From contig OZ020269.1 of assembly GCA_963971225.1 (NCBI GenBank), forward strand, positions 35,671,264-35,735,263: a DNA stretch of 64,000 bases. The letters run 5' to 3'. The number at the start of each line of letters is the position of its first letter. The stretch's first letter is position 1. Made by a program: the position numbers and the translations under genes. Shown in pieces: positions 34,402 through 44,041 of the stretch. The stretch is from Melieria omissa. Its lineage: Eukaryota; Arthropoda; Insecta; Diptera; Ulidiidae. The notes beneath the pieces are model-generated. The model did not search any database, was not told the origin of the DNA, and worked only from the letters and a program-made list of their open reading frames with translations.

Positions 34402-35480
34402 AATTCAAGGAAAACATTTTTTACATATAAACTCTGTTTTTGAAACACATTTTCCGCAAACATTTCTATTACATTTAGCACAATGCTTTCTATCATCAAT
34501 ACATCTATTTCTTTTGCATGATTGTTGAACTTGACAATTCTTCCGTGCGTCAGTAGCATGAATTTTTGTCATTGGAATGGAAGTGTTCTCGACTTCTTCT
34601 CTATATTTACTTCTTAGCTCTTCAGCCAATTGGAAAATAAAATCTTTTCGTAAAATATTTACTTGAGTCGTCTCTTTATACAGAATCCAAGCGTTGATAG
34701 CTGCTACATCTAAAATGTTGTAGAAAACTTGTAGGGGCCATCTGCATGAACTAGCTTTAACGCTATATTTTCGGGCCATTTGGTCAAGTACATCAACGCC
34801 ATACTTGGTGCTATTACAATAGGTAATTGTTTCTGGAACAATGTTTTTATTTTTTTCAATTGTTATATTTTTATGTTTTGTACTCAGTAGTAAGACTTGT
34901 TTTTATAAATGGTCAGGGTACAATTCTCAGATCTATACAGTTTTGTAGAAAACTGTGTCATTTTATCTTTCTTGGCTTTCGCAATTTTAGGTAATTCTTT
35001 TCGGTTTGCACGTATAGTGCCAACCAAGGTAACTTTTTTGCAAGTGAAATGCTAGTAAACAAATTATCTGTGGTAATATTTCGTCCACAGCCTAAATATG
35101 GCTCTGCAAGCTTAGTTACTACAAATTCGCTCAAGGGAATGTTTGATCCTCGGGTTTCATCCTTGCCCAAGTATGGAAAACCGTTTACAAGATATTTGTT
35201 TCTAACATCGGATGCCAGCCAAAATTTGATGCCGAATTTATCCGGCTTATTCGGCATGTACTGCGTAAATCGGCTTTAGCTTTAGTAGAGAATAATTGCT
35301 CATCGATCGTTATGTTTGTGTTAGGTTTGTAACAAGTCTGACTATTCTCTATAAATTTTCGCCATATTTTTTAAATCAAGACAAATTTGTCTATCTTCAG
35401 TCTTTCACTGCGTTCATTTTTTTATCAAAGCGTATAAACCGAAGTATGTGTATAAATTTATCTCTACACATTGTCTGGGC
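34402..35480 (-). pseudogene. piggyBac transposase relic
   Basis: Reading leftward: a block like FIRFDKK..ERLKIDKFVLI and ENSQTCYKPNTNITIDEQLF (35480-35280), a frameshift, then the open 99-codon part (MPNKPDKFGIKFWLASDVRN ... AEPYLGCGRNITTDNLFTS) at 34958-35257, another frameshift, then an open 124-codon part (34405-34779) with the insertion-domain end and a C-terminal Cys-rich zinc-binding domain (CKRNRC, CAKCNRNVCGKC, CKKC). The N-terminal third is missing. Function in an intact relative: excision and insertion at TTAA. Confidence 0.82.
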
Positions 35481-35853
35481 GATTTGTCTCCTCTAGCAAA
35501 TAAAGTTGCTACAAAGGCCCACAATTGTGATAAAATAAATATCAATTGTAATACCTTTTACAAATAAATTACAAAATTACCTTTGTGGATCAAATTTTTC
35601 TGGCAAAAAATGAATTTTATAAAATTATAAATTATATATAACTTCACTGCACTGCTCACACGCGATGTATGCGATTAACTGTTAAACCATTCTATGCGTC
35701 AAATTGGCTCACAACAGTGAAAATAGATATACCACATTCGACAATACGAAATGCAGGGGTCTGCGGGGAAGAGGAATGAACGTTTACATATATTTCATTA
35801 CTTAACTAAAAACCAATGTATGTTTTTAAATTATATTATTGAAGTTTTTTATA

Positions 35854-36675
35854 CACTATGATCAATAAGTACCGGGACTGTGTATTTTAAATTTTCCGCC
35901 GTTGCCCGATGCAGGTAAAAAGTGGCGCACTTTTTTTGGTTTTGGCTCGCCTTCAGCACGCCATTCGGATGATTGCTGGCTAGTTGTCACGTCGAATTCA
36001 TAGACCCATGTCTCATCACCAGTAATTATACGTTTCATGAACGTTGGGTCCTTCTTAGCTTCGGAAATCATCTCTTCAGCCACTTGCTTACGATGATCTT
36101 TTTGGACGAAATTCAAGTCTTGAGGAACAAGCCGTGCAGCGACGCGTTTCATGCGCAAAATATCGACAACAATGTGTTGTGCGCTTCCATAAGAGATGTT
36201 AAGATCGTTAGAAATCTCTCTGAGGCTCACATGACGATTTTCAAGCACGATTTTCTTCACAATTTCAACATTTTCGTCGGTATTCGATGTTGAAGGACGT
36301 CCAGAACGAGGAAAGTCTTCGACCACTTCACGACCACTTTTGAACATTTTATACCACTCGAACGCTCTGGTTCTTGATAGAGCAGACTCCCCAAATGCTT
36401 TCTGCAACATTTTAAGCGCATTGGCACAAGAAATTTCGTTCCTAAGACAAAATTTCAAACAAATACGTTGATTAACAAAATTATCCATTGTAAAATGCGA
36501 CGAAGTACAAAAAGTTGACTGACGCTAACAGCTGCCAACCAAAAACTAATGATGCAATCCCGCTCAAAACACACTGACACAGATGTCAGTTAAGGTCCTA
36601 CCGACCTAAAAAACCTGCATCGGGCAACGGCGGAAAATTTAAAATCCACAGTCCCGGTACTTATTGATCATAGTG
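35854..36675 (-). mobile_element. mariner element, deleted, with 62-bp perfect-to-near-perfect TIRs
   Basis: Both ends start CACTATGATCAATAAGTACC and remain inverted copies, with one visible mismatch, for about 62 bp to GCCCGATGCAGG; TA flanks both sides. This is about twice the usual mariner TIR. The 822-bp length reflects loss of the transposase C-terminal half. Confidence 0.88.
35862..36488 (-). pseudogene. mariner transposase, C-terminally deleted
   Basis: From ATG 36488 an open frame of 208 codons covers both HTH motifs (ENRHVSLREISNDLNISYGS), the linker, and the first catalytic Asp (ITGDETWVYEFD). After KPKKVRHF it runs straight into the right-hand terminal repeat and stops. The second and third catalytic Asp are deleted, so it cannot catalyse transposition, though the DNA-binding half is uninterrupted and could in principle act as a repressor; that is inference. 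Confidence 0.85.
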
Positions 36676-36736
36676 TATATATAGTGATCAAATTTGTAAT
36701 GAGTCAAATTGGCTCGGCCCGTAAATCTAGTGTTAA

Positions 36737-37566
36737 GTGGCTTAAGTAAAACAGTTTCCAAACGCTTTTTGTGTTCTTTTTTGCTTAGCTTATATGTCCC
36801 ACAGTATTTCTAATGGTATTTGTGAGTTTATGTGCCGTGGGTGAAACGATAACGGGACTTTGGTAGCAGCAGTATTAAATTTAACATTCGTTGCAAATCT
36901 TGAATGGAGAAGTCTACATTCGATTTGTGAAATGAAATTTGTGAGAAAGTCGTACATTTTTGTGAATAAAATTTAAAAAAAATTATTGGTTTAAGTATGA
37001 TAGTTTGGAACGGTGTATGAACCAATTTTTTAAGGATGGTGCAAAAAACTGTACAATTCACGTTAAGAATATCTTCTTATTTGTTCTGAAAAAATATAAT
37101 TGCATTCAAAAAATAAAACTGCAAGAGTTTGTTTCAAACATAAAAAGCGTTTAATTGCTTGAAGCGTGCTTATTGCTTGAGCCTGTAGCTGCCTATGCTC
37201 TAATTATGCGATTTGGAAAGAACCTTGTTGTATTGGCATATCGAACTTGATGAATGAAATGATAGTAAAATGTAGCATTTAAATTTTGGTTGACAGGATG
37301 ACTCTCGACGTGATTATCAGGGGCCATATAATAAAAAACTACTCGTCGTTTTTGGGCGCTAGTACGAAAAACAACAAAACTAAATATTTATATTTCCTGC
37401 AGAATCCAGACTCCAAGCCCTGAGTTTTAGCTGTGAAAGTTGGGTGATGTTTTTAAACTCCTGTAGAACAAGAACTGAGAATTTCTTGTAAGTAAATATT
37501 TTACAGCGTTTAATGGATTTAAATAAACGGGAATATACGTAAACAGGTATGGGCTACACTCGTATA
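36737..37566. other. Unassigned, includes dispersed repeat copy 2
   Basis: 37044-37208 is the second copy of the direct repeat at 31106-31277. The rest is AT-rich with no recognised coding sequence. Confidence 0.4.
37044..37208. repeat. Dispersed direct repeat, copy 2
   Basis: 165 bp in the same orientation as 31106-31277, lacking the CCCCAC segment of that copy. Confidence 0.6.
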
Positions 37567-39975
37567 TGGGCATCTCCCAAAAAAGGTCCACCACGAGTGA
37601 AAAATTCAAATTGCTCAGAAAAACTTTTTATTATCCAATAATACAGCTTAAATATCTATATTTTATAAATGTAAAAGAATTTTTAATTTTTTTTTATTTT
37701 TGACCGAAATATACTACTTTAAAAGAAAAAAAAAAATTTTCTGAGCCTTTTGACGAATTATATGCACAGTTTGTCTTTCCGTTTTTATCTTATTCAAGTA
37801 ATATTATATTTTTCTTGTAATGCAAAAGTTTTCTACTAACAACAATCTTATGTATTAGAGAAAGCGAGAGAACGTGGAGTTCGAAGAACGAAAGTTTTTT
37901 TAGTTTGCTTCTTCCTGTATCCTATTGTCGCGTCCGTGCCCAAAAAACCTTATTAGTTGTTGCCATTAGTGGACAAACTTTTCAAATGCAAGTAGCTGTC
38001 AGTTTTTAAATAGGTGCATTGTTCCCGTTAGGAAAATATAATAATTGGTTCCCGGCAAAATCGGAAAAAAATTTTATGGGTGTTTAAAATTTGTCGCGTC
38101 CGTAACCGGAAGCTCTGAATCGATTCGATTGTTATTCGATTTCCGGTAAATTTCCGCATTTCTTGAGATACAATTTTTTTTTCAAAATATTGACGCTCAT
38201 TGAACATTTTAGCAATAAAATACAAGAAAATATCAAAAAAATAATTTTGGTTGAGAATAACAGCTTCATCAATTTTGTACGATATATCGTACAATGGTCC
38301 GCAAAGGAGTAAAAATGCATTAAACTTTTTTTCGTTTTTTTTAATTTTATGAACAATTCATTGGCTTATTTGATAAGAAAATATAAATTTAACAACAAAA
38401 ATCAAAACGTGATTTCATTTTGATCGAAAACTATATAAATTATAACTATTTAAACAATTGAGTAACATCTATCAGGCCTTATAAAACCGTTATTGCTGTT
38501 GCAAAGCCCTTTTCCCCTCAATTAAACACAGAATCAACTAAACACCATATAGCTTTGTAAAAAGATACCGAATATAGCCAATTCTTATTATCGTAGTGGG
38601 AGTGGCAAGTACTCATGTCTAACCTTACATAATCTGTGTCTGCCCAGTGAAACACAAAATCGTTAAGTGATTGTTATTTTCTGAATAGAAATAATCGATT
38701 AGTCGAATTTAATTAGTTATACGATTTAGTGATGGGCGTGGTATTCAAGCAAACAGAAAAATTCTGTTACCAAATCCATAACTTAAAAAAAAATGCTAAC
38801 ATCACTTGCAACCTTTGCCTGCCATTTGTACGATAAATCATACTGTGGTCATTTGTACGATATATCGTACAATTTTTTAAAGGCTCGGGAAAAATATTTA
38901 GAAGCAAAAATTGTTAAATTTAATAAGTTTTATAAATCAACTGAGATTCAAACTTTGAAATTGTTTGTCCTTTTGCTACTAAAAAGTATTACATATTTAA
39001 AAATTCCTCCGCAGAAGCATCGCATCGCCAAATTCTTGCAAAGAGCTGCTTACAAATCGCACTCACACTGTATAACCACGGCTATTGTGATTTATATTTT
39101 CAAACAGAATGGTAAAACATAACCTACTTAATAAGAATTTAAAAGCCGTTTCATAAAAAAACGTTCGCTGTTAAAAAAAAAATCTTTAAAAAAAATTGTA
39201 CGATATATCATACAAATTTCCGGAAAGGGTTAATGAAAAATACTGTACAAATATGTTCAGCTAGTTAATTAATTTCATTTAATTAAATTAATTTAATCAA
39301 TTATTTCTACAACCAGTGTGCTGTGATGTGATGAATGAAAGGTGCATTGCTAATGATTGTAAGAGCTGTGTGCGCGATATTAAACAACATCTAATTCCAA
39401 TAAAGTTCCTCAGGAAAATTAATAAACCACACTAAGAACTTTTAACTTTAATTTTTCCTTATTTTGATTGCTGTAGCTTGAATTTAACTTGTTATGTGTT
39501 ATATTTATTCAAAGTTGAAGTGTTATGATGAAAACCATTACTGTATTTAATAAGGGGAATACCATTGGACAAATTTGTCGCGTCCGTGATGTCGCGTCCG
39601 TATTCATGATATACCTAATTAAAAAAAGGTAAGAGAAAATTCTCATATTTCATAAGTCTACGAAGAAAAGTTATCCTTTGACCTTTATTTGCATGTATAT
39701 ATATAAAAAAAAAGTTCCCAAAAATCGCTAAATTTTGTATATTTCTATAAGAGCTTCACAAAAACTTCTCTTTTTTGTCGCGTCCGTTTCATTGCATAAT
39801 TGCTTTTTATTTTGTACTAATTTGTACTAAATCGTTCAAATATATTTCTAAAATGTAGCACAATTTCAGCGCGTTAAAACACTAAAAAAACATATCGACT
39901 TTTTGTGTTTCTTTCTTGTTTTTGGTGTAATTGAAAGCGTGCGAATGTCGCGTCCGTGCCACTGGGAGATGCCCA
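37567..39975. mobile_element. Unclassified 2.4-kb TA-flanked element with TGTCGCGTCCGT motif
   Basis: A perfect 13-bp inverted repeat TGGGCATCTCCCA bounds the region and TA flanks both ends. Six exact copies of TGTCGCGTCCGT lie inside, all on the plus strand, at 37926, 38092, 39576, 39590, 39776 and 39946. No transposase is recognisable. The 38808-39229 interior looks like a separate nested element. Confidence 0.55.
38275..39215. repeat. Palindrome TTGTACGATATATCGTACAA, four copies
   Basis: A 20-bp perfect palindrome occurs at 38275 and 38853, with variants at 38826 (TTGTACGATAAATCATAC) and 39196 (TTGTACGATATATCATAC). The last sits beside TTTCCGGAAAGGGTTAA at 39216-39232, and 38806 has a matching inverted start (AACCTTTGCCTGCCATTTG), suggesting a small TTAA-type element around 38808-39229. 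Confidence 0.6.
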
Positions 39976-39977
39976 TA

Positions 39978-41469
39978 TGTAACCGTGTCTGCAATCTTAT
40001 ACAAATTAAAAGAAATAACAAAACATTAGCGCAAGTACCTACCGCAGTATAAAAGGATGGAGCCTCATCAAGATGTCCAAACCAAGCATAACCAATATTG
40101 CACATGGCAAAACTTGGCTTACATAACACACGAACCGTTCCTTTTATTGAGAGGTTGAACCGCTCTTCATCTCTGATAAGGCCTGAACTGAGCCTCAGGC
40201 AAAAGTACACAGAACGAAATAATGGGTGAAGTAGGTCAAAATTATTCATTCGATTTCGAGCTCATTGCAGTAATTCAAATATTTATTAATGTTAATTCTT
40301 AATGCTGTAATGTTTACGAATTATGAAGTTATTTTGATTTGACTGAAATCAAATCAATGATCATCAAACCAAGTCGACAATTATTAAGTGTGCACATTAG
40401 ACTCACAAGACGGCTAAAGCTCGCTACGCCGACTTTCAGCGTGCAGAGCACAACGTAGCAGTGTGCTTATCAGTTATTTGTTTTTACATTTAAGCAGAGA
40501 TCCACCAGCGATACAAGCCGCAATGTCACACGCCCACATTTTTGGAGCTGCCGAAGCTGATGCCGATGTCTACGTTGGCACCGGCGCATTTGTCCGGGCC
40601 GTTGGTGCGGGCAAAGTGATGCGGCAACGCAGCCAACTGAACGGCCCCGCAGCTCCACTGTACGAGCATACCAGCCAACCAAATCCACTTTTTGCGTATG
40701 CACCGGTGCACTCCCATCGGGAGCGGCGAAAGAATTTGTTCTGCGTGTATAGTAAGGCTGCTGATCGTATTTGTTTATCCAAGCGCCGCGCCGTTGCTGC
40801 TTCAATCTGGACTCAAGCTCGCAGTGCTGGTAGTCAATAATGTGTGCATACTGCTCTATTCAGGCGGCTCATATGCCTCAGTTTAGCCACACAAACATGC
40901 AGATAACAACAGATGTGCAGTGGCGGCTGCATGTGAGCCTTGGAAATATATGTAAGTACGTAAGCGAACAAATGAGTTCATGCCGCCACAAGTTGATCAG
41001 ATGCGAATGCTTAAGCATTAAGAGTCCTTTGAACACGCCAGCCTACGCCCCTGGGCGTATGAGTATTTGCCTGATCCGAGGGCCGTTAAATGTGATAAAC
41101 AAAAATTACTGCTAAACTCTGGATTAAAGCGATTGTAATCATGAGTAATTACACTTCTTCTGCAGTGGTCCTAGATGCGTTGACCTTATAATGGATTCAC
41201 TGTAGTACTTTAATTTGTCGATCGGTGTTGACATAAGCCGTAGATTCCCTCGCTTCATTTACAAAGTCGCACATACAATACGGGTGTTTACGGGAAGCTC
41301 GGCCTAAGTCTGTCATCTGGCTGCTGAGCGAACTCCGTGTTCATGCGAATAAATCGAATAGTGTTTAATGGAGCATTAGAGCATCCTTGAAAGTACTAAA
41401 TTCGGTAAATTAATTATTTAAACAAATGTTTCGCGCACATCAATGCACCTATTTATAAATAACGAGACA
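39978..41469. other. Unassigned; GC-rich island at 40450-40880
   Basis: 40463-40840 is an open frame of 125 codons on the plus strand in a locally GC-rich tract. It shows no domain, signal or known motif, and several other frames are open over the same interval, as expected from base composition. It could be a host exon or regulatory sequence; neither is supported. Confidence 0.3.
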
Positions 41470-41471
41470 TA

Positions 41472-42737
41472 AGGAGTGAACCAGAAAAAATTTAGAATTT
41501 TTAAGGACACAAAGTAATAGTCTGATTTTACTAAAATAAACTGCAGTTTATTATAAACTTCCTAAACTCTAATTCACAAAAAAATTTTATGAAATATAAT
41601 TAATGGTTACAAAATTTTTTTATATTTTTCTTAACGTTCTTAGTTAGAGACTGGACAGTACATTCGGTGACTATTGCATAGGCTTGCTTCCATCGATTTC
41701 AGAACTGTACATAATTTTTGCAAACTTTGTTTTTCTTAAGGTTCGCTTCATTACAACTCAATATCAGTCAACAGGCTGAAGTTCCAGGCATTTGGGCGGA
41801 TTTGCCTCTTTTGGGACCACCGCGACACAATTTCTTTCATACCATTCCATAGTTCACCTGGAGTAGTGGCTTGTCGCTAGGTCTGGAAAATATAAAACTG
41901 TTTCTTTGTGCTATTCAATAAATTGTATAAAGCGTTTTTGCAGGCATTCTTTTATATAAATTCTAGAGTTAATTGTTCCTGTCGTAAAGAACGCCTTGCT
42001 CCGTAGACCGCAGGTGCAAATAGCTTGCCAAACCATGAAGCCTTTTGGAAATTTGGTGTATTTCACTTCAGAGTATTTTCTATGTGTTCCATTCTTATTG
42101 TTTGTAGTGAAATAGGCATTCCCAGGCAACTGCTTGAAATCCACCTAAGAGTAGGTCATCGAGAGCCACGCAATCGAACTTGGTTACGTAATCATTATAC
42201 AGTTTTCGAGCCCGCGTCTTCGCTATTTTTTTTTTTTGCTTCCGACCGGTCAGGCACTTTCTGCTGTTCGTTGGTCCTTAACCCTTAACTTCGCTTATAT
42301 TGCATCTCAGTTGATTGCGATGTGCCTGATGCAGCTGCAACATCTCAAGTTACTTCTGGGTTACTTGGGCCCTTGGGGTTATTCCGATGCGTGCTAACAA
42401 CCCTATTCAGCACTTCTGGGTTACTTGGACCCTTTTTCAGCCTGATTCTTCGGCTCTGCAGATGGAGTTTCCCGCGTTGTAGTTGTTTATAACATTATAA
42501 ACCGTCGCTACGCTCCCTTTGCTTTCCCTTGCAATGCTTAGTCTAGACTCCGTCTTATCAGTCAAGTAAATGTCCAGTATTAACTTGTGGCAGCACTTTT
42601 GCGGGCTGTACATGTTGACTAATATAGCAAGAAACTGCAATATTTATAGATACTTTCACTCGCAAATACCAGCTTCCTAACTCTTGGCATTTTCGTATGC
42701 TGCCGTAGAAATTCTAAAATGTTTCTGGTTCACTCCT
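41472..42737 (-). mobile_element. Tc1-like transposon, near full length but decayed
   Basis: Inverted ends AGGAGTGAACCAGAAA with TA on both sides, 1266 bp, and extended similarity inward (AATTTAGAATTT versus AAATTCTAAAAT). Confidence 0.8.
41620..42640 (-). pseudogene. Tc1-like transposase relic
   Basis: Reading leftward: an N-terminal HTH part (TESRLSIARESKGSVATVYN), the first catalytic region (KFDCVALDDLLL, here without a clear catalytic Asp), the segment KGFMVWQAICTCGLRSKAFF then TTGTINSRIYIKECLQKR, and a damaged end around VAVVPKEANPPKCLELQPVD. At least three stops or shifts break it. The arrangement is that of Tc1-type DDE transposases. Confidence 0.75.
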
Positions 42738-42927
42738 TATATTCAGCTGCTTATCGAAACAGGCGTCAAACATTTTCACCAGGTATTAAACGACAGACAA
42801 TTTTTTAAAAACGTGGAAAATGACATATCTTACAAATCATTTAATTCATTGCATACTTTCAATGTGTTCGTTAAAATAGTTCAAAGCACGTTCAGCTAAA
42901 CACACTGAATGCCAAAAGCTTACTGAA

Positions 42928-43255
42928 CATGGTTCAACTAACAAGGTTGTAGCAAGCCACCGGCTGATCGTTTATCGCTTCTGTCAAAATCGTCGGTGTC
43001 AGCAGTGGTGCGGTGTTGCCGCATCGGTTGAAATGAAAATACCTGACTGAAAACCACTGACCTGAGCACTTTTCCCGTTTTTTCACTCAAATACAGCACC
43101 GTCTGGCAACAATCACTTTTGTCTGTTTTCAGTTTCTCCCTCTTTCGTCGGAAAATGACAGCTGAATTTGACAGTAGCGATAAACGATCCTACCAACAAA
43201 ATACATGTGGTTTTTGGTGTTGCGGGGATGCTATTACCTTGTTTATTGTGCCATG
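42928..43255. mobile_element. P-superfamily MITE
   Basis: Left end CATGGTTCAACTAACAAGGT; right end, inverted, CATGGCACAATAAACAAGGT. Perfect 8-bp duplication TTACTGAA (42920-42927 and 43256-43263). 328 bp, non-coding. The right terminus is identical over 20 bp to both ends of the element at 18142, and most of the body reappears inverted at 60207-60478. Confidence 0.85.
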
Positions 43256-43263
43256 TTACTGAA

Positions 43264-43599
43264 ATACTCTTTCCTACGAGTATGTTGTGTTTTTTCAGAA
43301 ATTACCTTAAAAGGAAACAAGTTTAGTTTCCAATAATTTAACTGACTTAATTGGCCATAACAACCCGCTACATGCGTCCAGTTGGTCACACCAAGAGATG
43401 ATAGGGCGTCCTCAACTTGGTACCTCCACCGAAGACACGGTCATCCTCTTCAGTGTTGACCTCCAATAACCTCGCCGAACCTGGCGAAAAAGGTGAATCT
43501 GGCTCATCAATTAAGTTTTTACCAAGTTTAAAAGAAAACTTAACCTGTTCGATGAAGAAAGTTTTTTCTGGCTACGCCCCTGTTCAGCGGCAAGGTTAG
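43264..43599. other. Flank of the LTR cluster
   Basis: No recognised gene. Mixed-composition sequence leading to the ATAT target of the LTR elements; it continues after 57939 on the other side. Confidence 0.4.
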
Positions 43600-43603
43600 A
43601 TAT

Positions 43604-44030
43604 TGTTACGAATACTAAGTCTAGTGGGCTGTCACGTATCTCTGGATTGTGTGATTTGAAAATAAAACACAGTCAGTTTCTTAAACGCAGACAATAAAAT
43701 ACACCAACAGTCACTTTATTATTCACAGTTTACACTTTACTGTTCGTACACTTAAGTATTTGCTTAATTATTCCGTGTGGCAACTTCACTTGTCAAAACC
43801 AGACTGACTCGCTGCACCGCATCTGGCCACCTTTTATACTCTGTCCGGCCGTCGCGCAGATCGTTCTCGCACGTTGCCAGATTGGACTAGAAGTTTCCCT
43901 GATGACCGCGACCATCGTTGCCAGGTTGGACTAAAAGTTACTATCGCGGCCGTCGTTGCCAGATTGGGTTATGGCACGGCACGTAGCGGCAGGGTTGCTT
44001 TGCACCGCGACAGACTGGCTCATCGTTACA
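43604..44030 (-). repeat. LTR of element A (3' LTR)
   Basis: 427 bp. Compared with the other LTR it has TACTAA inserted after TGTTACGAA and two base changes near 43883-43894. Confidence 0.92.
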
Positions 44031-44041
44031 CTGCCCACCAC

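Larger units (their letters stand above)
32681..36732 (-). mobile_element. piggyBac transposon, broken, with nested insertions
   Basis: Left end TTAA-CCCTAGTGTG; right end, inverted, TTAA-CACTAGATTTACGGG. The transposase relic (34402-35480) is on the minus strand. Nested within are a 257-bp MITE (33195-33451), a possible hAT MITE (33607-33757), an RTE fragment (33971-34164) and a deleted mariner (35854-36675). Target TTAA and the Cys-rich C-terminus identify the superfamily. Confidence 0.75.

Noticed and set aside
40463..40840. 125-codon frame as a host gene
   Set aside because: Several overlapping frames on both strands are open in a GC-rich tract; no domain, splice signal or codon evidence singles one out.
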